Shown here piece by piece: positions 26,157 to 34,463 of a stretch of DNA of 64,000 bases. The stretch is from positions 186,001-250,000 of the forward strand of contig NZ_VSSP01000004.1 in NCBI RefSeq assembly GCF_008312895.1, read 5' to 3'. Positions within the stretch are counted from its first letter, which is position 1, and each line of letters starts with the position of its first letter. Under the pieces are notes generated by a model. The model was not told where the DNA came from and did no database searches. It worked only from the letters and a program-made list of their open reading frames with translations. This DNA comes from Luteimonas suaedae. GTDB taxonomy: Bacteria > Pseudomonadota > Gammaproteobacteria > Xanthomonadales > Xanthomonadaceae. The position numbers and the translations under genes are program-made.

Positions 26157-26210
26157 GACGTTCTCCCGGTGGTGTGGATGGCGGCGTAGCGGATGGAATC
26201 ATCCAGTGCC

Positions 26211-26285
26211 GTCATCCTGGAGCAAGGCAGGCCGGTCAGTCGGTGGCTTGCGCGGGCCTGGATCCCGGCCTACGCCGGGATGACG
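26211..26285. repeat. GTCATCC-type inverted repeat pair
   Basis: GTCATCCTGG on the left and GCCGGGATGAC on the right bracket about 50 bases. It belongs to the family seen at 37197-37292 and 50725-50822. Confidence 0.75.
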
Positions 26286-26321
26286 GTTGACAGGCGGCCG
26301 GCAGGGGCGATGCTGCTATTC

Positions 26322-26356
26322 GATTCCCGATTCCCGATTCCCGATTCCCGATTCCC
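26322..26356. repeat. Heptamer tandem array GATTCCC x5
   Basis: Five perfect GATTCCC units abut the stop codon of the E2 gene; on the coding strand the stop reads TGA followed by TTCGGGAATCGGG. A degenerate relative lies at 50660-50700 and 50845-50865. Confidence 0.93.
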
Positions 26357-26359
26357 GAA

Positions 26360-27799
26360 TCACGAAGCCAACGCCAGGTCGTCCAGCATCGCCCGCAGGA
26401 ACCGCGCCGCCTCGCCGCCGGTGCAGGCGCGGTGGTCGAAGGTGACTGACAGCGGGATCACCTTGTGCGATTCGAAGCCGCCGATCACCGGGGTGATCTG
26501 GTGGCGGGCGCGGCCGGCGGCGATGATCGCCACGCACGGCGGCACGATCACCGGCGTGGCGTAGCGACCGGCGAACATGCCGAAGTTGGACAGCGAGATG
26601 GTGTAGCCGCTCAGCTCGCTGGCCGGGATGCTGCGATCCTCGACTTGCGTGCGCAGGCGGTTGACGCCCTCGCGCACGCCGCGGGCGTCGAGCATGTCGG
26701 CGTTGCGCAGCGCCGGCACGAACAGGCCGTCGTCGGTGTCCACGGCGATGCCGAGGTCCACGTGCGGGTGCAGGGTGCGGCTGAGCTTGTCGCCGTCGAA
26801 CCAGGCGTTGAGCGCCGGCACCGCGCGCGCCGCCGCGCAGATCGCGCGGACCAGGCGGGCAGTCATGTCGTTGCCTTGGGTCCAGGCGTGGATATCGGCA
26901 TCGTCGCAGAGGGTGGTCGGCACCACCTTGGCATGGGCGTCCGCCATCACCCGCGCCATGTTGCGGCGCACGCCCTTGAGCTGCTCCGGCTGGCCGCTGG
27001 CGGACACCGTGGGTGGCTGGGTGCGCATGGGTTTGCCGGAGGCGGACAGCGCGGTGCGCTGGTCTTCCCTTCTCGCTTCGGGAGGTGCGGCGCGTGGCGG
27101 GGCTGTGCGGGCGCCTGTACCCTCACCCCCGGCCCCTCTCCCGGAGGGAGAGGGGCGCAAGGCGGCGCTGCCGTCGGCCGCGGCCTGCTTGAGGTCGGCC
27201 ATGGTGACCACGCCGTCGGCGCCGGTGGCGCGCACGCGGGCGAGGTCGATCTTGAGCTTGCGCGCCAGCGCGCGCACCGCCGGCATCGCCCGGACGCCGC
27301 CGACCGCGCTGGCGCGCTCGGCGTGCACCGTGTCGGAGGACTGCATGGCACCGACCACGGTGCCGCTGTCGGCGCGCTCGCCTTCGCCGGCCGTACCTTC
27401 GGGCGCGGCATCGCCGGCGTCGGAGATGGCGCCGCCGTCGTCGGAGGCGACGACCTGGTCGCCGTTGCTCGGCGCCTTGCTGCCGGTGCCCTTCGTCGGC
27501 TTCGGACCATGGTGGTGGCCGGTGTCCTGGCCCTCGGCGCGCTGCGGCAGGTCCGGGTCGATCTCGAACGTGGCCAGCACCGCGCCGGTCTCGATCACGT
27601 CGCCGGGCTCGCCGGCGAGCTCGAGCACCTTGCCGGAGACCGGCGAGGGCACCTCGACCACGGCCTTGGCGGTCTCCATCGACACCAGCGGGTCGTCGAG
27701 ACGGACGGTGTCGCCCACCTTGACCGACCATTCGACGATGGTGGCGTCGGGCAGGCCTTCGCCGAGGTCGGGAAGCTTGAAGGTTGTCTTGTCGGCCAT
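26360..27799 (-). CDS. 2-oxoacid dehydrogenase E2 (dihydrolipoamide acyltransferase)
   Basis: A 479-residue E2. One lipoyl domain (residues 1-80) carries the modified lysine in METAKAVVEVPS. The E1/E3-binding domain reads MPAVRALARKLKIDLARVRA, followed by GADGVVTMADL. The catalytic domain ends with VTFDHRACTGGEAARFLRAM, which keeps the DHR signature but has a cysteine/threonine variant around it. It passes acyl groups from E1 to CoA. The linker between the binding and catalytic domains contains RPSPSGRGAGGEGTGA, which is a direct translation of the CCCTCTC palindrome (27119-27160). The ATG at 27799 gives the normal start. The stop sits at the edge of a heptamer array. Confidence 0.9.
   Translation of the reverse strand: MADKTTFKLPDLGEGLPDATIVEWSVKVGDTVRLDDPLVSMETAKAVVEVPSPVSGKVLELAGEPGDVIETGAVLATFEIDPDLPQRAEGQDTGHHHGPKPTKGTGSKAPSNGDQVVASDDGGAISDAGDAAPEGTAGEGERADSGTVVGAMQSSDTVHAERASAVGGVRAMPAVRALARKLKIDLARVRATGADGVVTMADLKQAAADGSAALRPSPSGRGAGGEGTGARTAPPRAAPPEARREDQRTALSASGKPMRTQPPTVSASGQPEQLKGVRRNMARVMADAHAKVVPTTLCDDADIHAWTQGNDMTARLVRAICAAARAVPALNAWFDGDKLSRTLHPHVDLGIAVDTDDGLFVPALRNADMLDARGVREGVNRLRTQVEDRSIPASELSGYTISLSNFGMFAGRYATPVIVPPCVAIIAAGRARHQITPVIGGFESHKVIPLSVTFDHRACTGGEAARFLRAMLDDLALAS
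27119..27160. repeat. CCCTCTC-type palindrome inside the E2 coding sequence
   Basis: CCTCACCCCCGGCCCCTCTC followed by the inverted GGGAGAGGGG arm. It is in frame and translated in E2 as a Ser/Gly/Arg-rich linker. Confidence 0.85.
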
Positions 27800-27869
27800 G
27801 TCGGTTTCGGTCCTCTTCGATCCGGCGGGTTTCCGTTGGCGTGGGCCGCGGGTCCGTACCGGCGTTGCT

Positions 27870-28211
27870 TCAATCCAGATATTCCAGCGCGCGCGCCGGG
27901 ATCCAGCCATGCGCGCCGTCGGTGTTCCCGGCCCACCACCAGCCGGCGAGCTCGTGCTGCAGGCTCAATATCTCGCCCGGGTCTGCGTCGAGCTCGAGTG
28001 TTTCGTAATCGGCCTGCGCCGTGGCCTCGCCGTGTTCGCGGTCGAACAGTGCCGCCGGCACCCAGCCGCCCAGTCCGCCGGCGAGCGTGGTCCAGACGAA
28101 CTGCGGCCATTCCGCGTCGCGTTCGCCGAGCAGCACCGTCTCGCCCGCCTTCATCCGTATCGCCGGGCGATCCGGAGCGCGATGCGCGGCGATGACGCGC
28201 GCGCGCCGCAT
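27870..28211 (-). CDS. SH3-domain protein within the 2-oxoacid dehydrogenase operon
   Basis: A 113-residue cytoplasmic protein with two SH3-like segments: VLLGERDAEWPQFVWTTLAG, GGWVPAALFD and then ILSLQHELAGWWWAGNTDGA, HGWIPARALEYLD. The aromatic pattern (W-W and a GWIP ending) is that of variant SH3 domains. Its ATG lies one base after the E1 beta stop (TGAGATG), so translation is coupled to E1 beta, and the E2 gene follows 70 bases later. A scaffolding or regulatory link to the complex is inference. I have no name for the family beyond SH3. Confidence 0.8.
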   Translation of the reverse strand: MRRARVIAAHRAPDRPAIRMKAGETVLLGERDAEWPQFVWTTLAGGLGGWVPAALFDREHGEATAQADYETLELDADPGEILSLQHELAGWWWAGNTDGAHGWIPARALEYLD

Positions 28212-28212
28212 C

Positions 28213-29253
28213 TCAGCCCGCCGCCACGGCCCGCTTCGCCGCGGCGACGATCCGGTCCACGCTCGGCAGGTATTTCATTTCCAGCCGGAACAGCGGGATG
28301 TGCGTGTCGTAGCCGGTGACGCGCTCGACCGGCGCTAGCAGGTCGTACATCGACTCCTCCGCCAGCCGCGCGGCGATCTCGGCGCCGAAGCCGGCGGTCT
28401 TGGCCGCCTCGTGCACGATCACGCAGCGGCCGGTCTTCGCGACCGACTCGGCGATGGTGTCGAAGTCGAGCGGCTTGAGCGTGGCCACGTCGATCACCTC
28501 GGCGGAGATGCCGTCCTCGGCCAGCCGATCGGCGGCCTCCAGCGTCTCCTTGACCTGCGCGCCCCAGGTGACCAGGGTGATGTCGTCGCCGTCGCGCAGC
28601 ACGTAGCAAACGTCCAGCGGCAACGCTTCGCCGTCATCGGGCACCAGTTCCTTGTACTGGCGGTAGATGCGCTTGGGTTCGAAGTAGATCACCGGGTCCG
28701 GGTCGCGGATCGCCGCCAGCAGCAGGCCGTAGGCGCGCGCCGGCGAGGACGGCATGACCACGCGCAGGCCGGGCACGTTGGTAAAGATCGCCTCGTTGGC
28801 CTCGCTGTGGTGCTCGGGCGCGCGGATGCCGCCGCCCCAGGGCACGCGCAGCACCATCGGGCAGTGCAGGCGGCCGCGGGTGCGATAGCGCAGGCGTACC
28901 GCGTGGCAGACGATGTGGTCGATCATCGGGTACATGAAGCCGTCGAACTGCGACTCGGCGACAGGCTTCATGCCCTGCGCGGCCATGCCCACGGTGAGCC
29001 CGGCGATGGTGGTCTCGTCCAGCGGCGTGTCGAGCACGCGTTCGGGGCCGAAGGTCTGCTGCAGGCCGGCGGTGGCGCGGAACACGCCGCCGTTGACGCC
29101 GACGTCCTCGCCCAGCACCACCACCGAGTCGTCGTGACGCATTTCCCAGGCCAGCGCTTGGGTGATGGCCTCGATCAGGGTGATCGGGGCGTCGGTCTTC
29201 GCCTTTGTAGGAGGGGCTTCAGCCCCGACCCCAGGAGACTTCGCCGCACTCAT
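28213..29253 (-). CDS. 2-oxoacid dehydrogenase E1 component, beta subunit
   Basis: A 346-residue thiamine-diphosphate enzyme subunit. Clear motifs are ITLIEAITQALAWEMRHDDS, VLGEDVGVNGGVFRATAGLQ, RVLDTPLDETTIAGLTVGMA and EVIDVATLKPLDFDTI. With E1 alpha it decarboxylates pyruvate or branched-chain 2-oxoacids. The N-terminus is about 20 residues longer than usual. Residues 8-18 (GVGAEAPPTKA) are encoded by a GTAG palindrome (29207-29230). The start overlaps the E1 alpha stop by four bases. Confidence 0.92.
   Translation of the reverse strand: MSAAKSPGVGAEAPPTKAKTDAPITLIEAITQALAWEMRHDDSVVVLGEDVGVNGGVFRATAGLQQTFGPERVLDTPLDETTIAGLTVGMAAQGMKPVAESQFDGFMYPMIDHIVCHAVRLRYRTRGRLHCPMVLRVPWGGGIRAPEHHSEANEAIFTNVPGLRVVMPSSPARAYGLLLAAIRDPDPVIYFEPKRIYRQYKELVPDDGEALPLDVCYVLRDGDDITLVTWGAQVKETLEAADRLAEDGISAEVIDVATLKPLDFDTIAESVAKTGRCVIVHEAAKTAGFGAEIAARLAEESMYDLLAPVERVTGYDTHIPLFRLEMKYLPSVDRIVAAAKRAVAAG
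29207..29230. repeat. GTAG-type REP inside the E1 beta coding sequence
   Basis: GTAGGAGGGGCTTCAGCCCC followed by GACC is a SMAG-like palindrome with a GGGGCT/AGCCCC stem. It is read in frame near the start of E1 beta. Confidence 0.88.
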
Positions 29254-30323
29254 GCACGTTTCTCCAGGGCGATCGCGGCGTCGCGCTGCTTCAACAGGTC
29301 AGCCGGCGGATCGGCGTAGAGGTAATCGAACATCGCCTCGACCGGCTGCACCTTCGACGCCAGGTAGGCGTTGATCTCGGCGTCGACGCGCTTGCCGCAT
29401 GCCTCGGCCCAGGCCTTCTCCTGCTGCTCGTCCCAAAGCTTCTTCGTGGTGAGGAAGGTGCGCAGGCGCGGGATCGGGTCGCGCTCCCAGGCGGCCTTCA
29501 CTTCCTCCTCCGAGCGATAGCGGCGGGCGTCGTCGGCGGTGGTGTGGTCGTGCAGGCGGTAGGTGAGGAACTCGATGACGGTGGCGCCTTCGCCGTTGCG
29601 CGCGCGCTCGGTGGCGCGGCGCATGCCCTCCAGTACCGCCACCAGGTCGTTGCCGTCCACCTGCAGGCAGGGCAGGCCGCCGGCGATGCCCTTCTGTGCC
29701 AGTGTCTTGGCGCCCGTCTGCGCCGAGCGCGGTACCGAGATCGCCCAGCCGTTGTTGATCACGCACAGCACCAGCGGCAGGGTGTAGGCGCCGGCGGAGT
29801 TGAGCGCGGCGTAGAAGTCGGTCTTCGACGAACCGCCGTCGCCGCAGCAGGCCACCGCCAGCCGCGGCTCCTTGCGCAGCTTGAACGCCAGCGCGGCGCC
29901 GGCCGCGTGCAGGCACTGGGTGGAGATCGGCACCGACCAGGAGAAGTCGTGGCGCGGCACCTCGAAGTCGTTGCCGCGTTCGTCGCCGCCCCAGTACATC
30001 AGGATCTCGCGTGGGTGCACGCCGCGCATGAACTGCGCACCGTATTCGCGGTAGCTGGGGGCGAACACGTCCTCGGGCCGCATCGAGGCGCCGATGCCGA
30101 TGTGGGTGGCCTCGTGGCCCAGGCTGGAGGCGTAGGTGCCGAGCTTGCCGGTGCGCTGCAGCGCGATCGACTTGGTGTCGAACGTGCGCACGAACAGCAT
30201 CTCCTTGAACAGCGGCAGCAGCGTCTCGGGATCGCTGAACGCGGCTGGAAAATCGGCGGTCGGCTTGCCGTCCGGGCCGAGATATTGCAGGTATTCGATT
30301 TCGAATGTCGCGGCGACGGTCAT
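29250..30323 (-). CDS. 2-oxoacid dehydrogenase E1 component, alpha subunit
   Basis: A 357-residue subunit that binds thiamine diphosphate. The GDG...NN motif is present (CCGDGGSSKTDFYAALNSAG...CVINNGWAISVP). LQRTGKLGTYASSLGHEATH and FAPSYREYGAQF are typical of the pyruvate/branched-chain type. The phosphorylation-loop region YRLHDHTTADDARRYR looks closer to branched-chain enzymes than to classical pyruvate dehydrogenase, so the substrate may be 2-oxoisovalerate. First gene of the operon E1 alpha, E1 beta, SH3, E2; no E3 is in the window. Confidence 0.92.
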   Translation of the reverse strand: MTVAATFEIEYLQYLGPDGKPTADFPAAFSDPETLLPLFKEMLFVRTFDTKSIALQRTGKLGTYASSLGHEATHIGIGASMRPEDVFAPSYREYGAQFMRGVHPREILMYWGGDERGNDFEVPRHDFSWSVPISTQCLHAAGAALAFKLRKEPRLAVACCGDGGSSKTDFYAALNSAGAYTLPLVLCVINNGWAISVPRSAQTGAKTLAQKGIAGGLPCLQVDGNDLVAVLEGMRRATERARNGEGATVIEFLTYRLHDHTTADDARRYRSEEEVKAAWERDPIPRLRTFLTTKKLWDEQQEKAWAEACGKRVDAEINAYLASKVQPVEAMFDYLYADPPADLLKQRDAAIALEKRA

Positions 30324-30484
30324 GTGCTGATCGGTCGTTGACGGAGAACGTCGATGGTAACCGTTCCCATGTAATGGGCCGTTGCGCGTTGCGTCATGAC
30401 AGGCAGGCGCGGGTCTGCTGCGGCCGCGGGTGGCGCCTGCATACCGGACATGCAGTACGCGGGCATGTGTCGCCGAGCCCTGCT

Positions 30485-30674
30485 CCCTCTCCCCCGCTCG
30501 CGGGGGAGAGGGTTGGGGTGAGGGGGTGTGCCGGCGCCGGCGTCCTCGCCGTGTTGCAGAAGGATCGAGTGTTTCGGGTCTTCACTTCACTCGAGTTGAA
30601 CTGGGTGCCGATGTGCTGTCGGCTCCGGTATTCCCCCTCACCCCAGCCCTCTCCCCCGCAAGCGGGGGAGAGGG
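30485..30674. repeat. Inverted pair of CCCTCTC palindromes, no gene inside
   Basis: Left copy 30485-30525 and right copy 30633-30674 are near-identical in opposite orientation, with their GGGGTGAGGG tails facing inward. About 107 bases lie between them. The same layout surrounds the DUF559 gene at 40825-41268. Confidence 0.88.
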
Positions 30675-30715
30675 AGCGGAAACGGCGCTGTTGGCGGCTC
30701 GACTTGAAAGCCCCC

Positions 30716-30741
30716 AAAAAAACCCCGGCCGAAGCCGGGGT
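30716..30741 (-). terminator. Intrinsic terminator of the secreted nuclease gene
   Basis: On the minus strand ACCCCGGC-TTCG-GCCGGGGT is followed by seven Ts. It stands 24 bases after the stop codon of the nuclease gene. Confidence 0.95.
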
Positions 30742-30764
30742 CGCAAGGTACGCCGAACGAAAGA

Positions 30765-33700
30765 TCAGGGATTGAAGCTGGCGCGCAGCGAGACGCGGGT
30801 GTGGGCGCGTTCGCCGACCAGGCGGATGTACCAAGTCCCGGCCGTCGGCGCGGCCACGTGGATGATCTCGTTGTTGCCGGGCCGGGAGGAGATCGCGTCG
30901 TAGGCGTCGTCGGTCGGGAGCTCGCCCAGGCGCGCGGTCAGCAGCACGTCGCCGCTGCCGCCGTAGCTGAGGATGCGCAGGTTGCGCGCGCCGGCCGGCA
31001 CCTCGATGCGGTACAGGTGCGCGTCGCCGGCCGCGCCCTCGATGCCAGTCACGGCCTCGCGGTTCTGCAGCTCGACCACCTCGGGCGCGGCCTCGGTGAC
31101 TTCCACCGATGCGCCGGCATCGTTGTTGCCCTCCTCGGGATCCTGGGTCTGCGAGGTGGCCGCGGCGGCCAGGGTGACCGTGGTGCCGAGCGCGCTCTCC
31201 GGCGCAGTGGCGCTCATGCCGAAGACCGCGTCGGCATCGACCCCGAGCGTGTCGGCGGTGCAGGCGACGGAGGTGCTGTCGCTGCCGCTGGTCGGCGCAT
31301 CGCAGCTCCAGCCGTCCGGGGCCGAGACCGCCAGGTCGTCGAGTTCAACGTCGAGCGAGAAGCCCATGCCCGGGAACGCCGCCGCGTCCGGACCGGCGTT
31401 GCTCACGGTCACCGCGAATTCCATCGCATCGCCGACGGCCGCGCTGCTTTCGATCGCCTCGGCCATGACCTCGAGGTCGGCGAAGGTCAGCGCCTGCAGC
31501 CGCACCAGCAGCATGGTCGGATCGTGGTCGGACAGGCGCGTGGGCGTGTCGGGATCGTTGCGCGCGACCTCGGGGAAGTCGGCGTTGATGCGGGCGTGGC
31601 TGACCGCATGGCCGGCGACGTCCGCCGAGTCGAGCAGCGCGCGGTTGACCAGCACGTGGTCGAGCGACTGCGCCTGGTAGTCGAACACGAACGAGTAGCG
31701 CTCCGCCGGATCGGCGTCGAGCGTGGTGTTGTGCAGGTCCGGCTCGACCAGGTCTACGCCGTCGCCGTCGACCGCGGTCTCGTCGTCCGGGGTCGGCTGG
31801 CCGATGACCACGCCCAGCGCGTCGACGTGGCCGTCGTTGAACTGGAAGGCGTTGAAGTCGCCGAGCACCACGATCCTGCGCGCGGGATCGTCGTTCTGCA
31901 TGCCGTCGATCAGCCCGGCCAGGTACTCCGACTGCGCCTGGCGCTTGGCGCGTACGCGCGCGCCGCCTGTCGGCCAGCCGCTGCTGCCGCTTTCGTCGTT
32001 GTCGATGCCGCTCAGCGAGCGCTGGTGCACCACGATCGGCGTGACCGGCAGGCTGCGGCCGTCGGTGAAGTGGACGATGGCGTCCATCACCAGCGGCGGG
32101 CGGTCGTTGAGCAGGGTGCTGGAGCCGTCGGGATTGGCCAGCATCGTGTCGGCGCCGGCCTGTTCGACCGACAGCACTTCGACGCGGGCGATGCCCGCCG
32201 CGACCTCGCCGGTGCGGGCCAGGAAGCCGACGTCGATGCCGCCGATGTCGTTGCCTTCCTCCAGCCACGCGGCATAGCCGGGATCGGGATCGCCGGCCGC
32301 CACGGCGTCGGCGTTGATGCGTTCGGCCAACGCCTGCAGCACCGACAGGTTCTCCACCTCGGTCACGCCGAGCACGTCGGGCGTGTGCAGGAACCGGCGG
32401 ATGGCGATCGAGGCCTTGTTCAGGCGGCGCTCCAGCGCTTCCGGGGTCAGCACCGGATCGCCGGTGGCCGGGTCGTTCTCGGTGTCGAAGAAGCGCTCGA
32501 GGTTGTAGGTGGCGAAGGTGGCGTGGTCGGCGGTCGGGACCGTTGCCGCGCGCGGCTGGCCGGCGTCGCCGCACTCGGCCACGATCTCGGCCTCCGGGTA
32601 GATCGTGTAGCGGCGGAAGGTGTAGTCGAGCGGGCCGGTGAGCGAACCGTCGACGATCTCGCAGCCCGCGGCCACGTCGGCCGTCGGCGCGCCGATGGTG
32701 CCGCTGTTGACCACGATCAGTTCCGGATTGAAGTCCCAACGCGGGATGTTCGGCGCGCTGCTGCCGAGCGGGTCCGGATCCGGGACCGGGATGCCCGGCT
32801 CACGGAACGGCCGCGCGGTGCCGGTCACGACCACGGCGAAGCGGCCGTTGCCGGTGCCGGTGGCGGAGGGCTCGTTGGTGAAGCCGCCGGTCGGCGCGAC
32901 CACGGTGAAGCTGGGCGCGGTCACGCGCATGCCTTCCAGGGGCTCGAGCTGGTCGAGGCCGCCGTCGGCATTGGGCAGATTGACGGTCAGTGCCACCGGT
33001 GTCGGCAGCGGATGGCCGCCGGACAGCTGCACCACGGACGGCGAGACGATCTCGGTCAGCGGCAGCTGGTGCGGGTCGGCGGCGGGGACGTACTCGTCCA
33101 CCGTGCCCTGCACCAGCACCCGGCTGCCGACCGCGGCGGCATCCGGCGGCGCGCCGCCGGTGAACACGAAGATGCCTTCCGAGGTGGCCGGATTGCCGTC
33201 GTCCTCGCCATCGGCGCTCTGCAGGAAAAAACCGTTGTTCTTGCGGCCGGTGACGATGCCCTCGGTGGCCACCGCCTCGCCGTTGTAGGGGGAAAGCTGG
33301 CCGTCGCCCTGGATGGCGTGGATCGCCAGGGTGGTGACGTCGTCGTTGACGATGGTGCCGGTGGCCTGCGCGCGCGCGATCAGCGCGCCGACGGCGTTGT
33401 CGAGATCGACGTGGAAGGTCTCGTCCGGCTCGGTGTCGCCGTCGCCGAGCACGTCGACGGTGATCGTCACCGAGGTCTCGCCCTCGTCGATGGTCACGGT
33501 GCCGCTTTCGGCGATGTAGTCCTCGCCGGCGACGGCGCTGCCGTCGGTGGTGGCGTAGTCGACGCTGACGCCGCCCGCGCCGGCCGGCTGGTTGAGGCTG
33601 ATGCTGAAGAAGAAGGGCGTGCTGCCGCCGTCGCCCTCGGCCGCGCTGGTGTCGGCGATGCTCAGGTAGGCCTCGCCGCCGCCGCCGCAGACGTTGGGGA

Positions 33701-34325
33701 TCGCGGCGCTGTTGCGCGGTGCCGGCGTGCCGGTGGTGAAGTCGGCCGCGTTGTCGTTGCTGTCGCTGCAGCCGTCGTCGGCGCGGAAGGCGGCAGTGGA
33801 GCTGTTCAGGCCCGGCGCGGTGCCGCTGCCTTCGAAGTAGTTGGCGCCGCCAAACCCGACCAGGTCGAGGATCAGCGCTTCCTGTGCCGGCGTGCAGGGA
33901 TTGTTGCCGCCGTTGCAGCCCAGGCCGGTGGTGGAATCGACCAGCGCCGCCTTGCCGGAGGCGGCGGCCATGTTGATGGTGCCCGTGGCGTCCGCGGCGG
34001 GCAGCGGCTCGCCGGTGCTGCCGCCGGCCAGCGCGACCAGGTAGTAGTGGCCGGGCTCGAGGGTGTCGCCGGGCAGTACGACCAGTTGCGTGGCAGTGGC
34101 GCCGAAATTGCCCGTCCCGGTGGCGCTGGCGTACTGCAGCGACTTGCCGGACAGCGACACCGCGTCGTCGCCGCGGTTGAACAGTTCGACGTAGTCGTTG
34201 GTGAAGGTGGCGCCGCTGTTGCCGCCGCCGCCGTAGACCTGGCTGATGACGACCTCGGCCTGGGCGGCGCCGATGCCGCAGGACAGAAGCAAGACCAGCC
34301 CGAGCTGGCGACCGATACCGCGCAT
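30765..34325 (-). CDS. Large secreted nuclease (ExeM/NucH type)
   Basis: A 1186-residue exported protein. A signal peptide (ends GIGAAQA) is followed by a lamin-tail domain (about 25-165: VVISQVYGGGGNSGATFTND), a Calx-beta domain (about 212-325), an OB-like ExeM region and an endonuclease/exonuclease/phosphatase domain. Nuclease motifs include FATYNLERFFDTEN, GVTEVENLSVLQALAERIN, VVLGDFNAF, SLDHVLVNRALL and TRLSDHDPTMLLV. A DUF11-like beta domain and a C-terminal pre-peptidase (PPC) domain end it. It should degrade extracellular DNA; PPC tails are often removed on secretion. AGGGGAG eight bases before the ATG at 34325 supports the start. A strong terminator follows. Confidence 0.9.
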   Translation of the reverse strand: MRGIGRQLGLVLLLSCGIGAAQAEVVISQVYGGGGNSGATFTNDYVELFNRGDDAVSLSGKSLQYASATGTGNFGATATQLVVLPGDTLEPGHYYLVALAGGSTGEPLPAADATGTINMAAASGKAALVDSTTGLGCNGGNNPCTPAQEALILDLVGFGGANYFEGSGTAPGLNSSTAAFRADDGCSDSNDNAADFTTGTPAPRNSAAIPNVCGGGGEAYLSIADTSAAEGDGGSTPFFFSISLNQPAGAGGVSVDYATTDGSAVAGEDYIAESGTVTIDEGETSVTITVDVLGDGDTEPDETFHVDLDNAVGALIARAQATGTIVNDDVTTLAIHAIQGDGQLSPYNGEAVATEGIVTGRKNNGFFLQSADGEDDGNPATSEGIFVFTGGAPPDAAAVGSRVLVQGTVDEYVPAADPHQLPLTEIVSPSVVQLSGGHPLPTPVALTVNLPNADGGLDQLEPLEGMRVTAPSFTVVAPTGGFTNEPSATGTGNGRFAVVVTGTARPFREPGIPVPDPDPLGSSAPNIPRWDFNPELIVVNSGTIGAPTADVAAGCEIVDGSLTGPLDYTFRRYTIYPEAEIVAECGDAGQPRAATVPTADHATFATYNLERFFDTENDPATGDPVLTPEALERRLNKASIAIRRFLHTPDVLGVTEVENLSVLQALAERINADAVAAGDPDPGYAAWLEEGNDIGGIDVGFLARTGEVAAGIARVEVLSVEQAGADTMLANPDGSSTLLNDRPPLVMDAIVHFTDGRSLPVTPIVVHQRSLSGIDNDESGSSGWPTGGARVRAKRQAQSEYLAGLIDGMQNDDPARRIVVLGDFNAFQFNDGHVDALGVVIGQPTPDDETAVDGDGVDLVEPDLHNTTLDADPAERYSFVFDYQAQSLDHVLVNRALLDSADVAGHAVSHARINADFPEVARNDPDTPTRLSDHDPTMLLVRLQALTFADLEVMAEAIESSAAVGDAMEFAVTVSNAGPDAAAFPGMGFSLDVELDDLAVSAPDGWSCDAPTSGSDSTSVACTADTLGVDADAVFGMSATAPESALGTTVTLAAAATSQTQDPEEGNNDAGASVEVTEAAPEVVELQNREAVTGIEGAAGDAHLYRIEVPAGARNLRILSYGGSGDVLLTARLGELPTDDAYDAISSRPGNNEIIHVAAPTAGTWYIRLVGERAHTRVSLRASFNP

Positions 34326-34463
34326 GGTGGTACTCCCCTGGAAAGAAAGATGCTCGATCCGGCGCCCCCCGGCCGCCCGATTGTGCCCGGAACCGATGTC
34401 GGTTGCATGACGCCGGCGGCGGTTCCGACCGGGCCGGCGGGACGATTGGGTTAATCTGCGTGG

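Larger units (their letters stand above)
30324..30764. other. Intergenic region with two palindromes and a terminator
   Basis: This 441-base gap holds the promoter side of the dehydrogenase operon, an inverted pair of CCCTCTC palindromes (30485-30525 and 30633-30674) and the minus-strand terminator of the nuclease gene (30716-30741). No gene is visible. Confidence 0.7.

Noticed and set aside
30801-34454. A 1217-codon plus-strand open frame
   Set aside because: It is the shadow of the secreted nuclease gene, rich in Val/Gly/Arg without recognisable domains.
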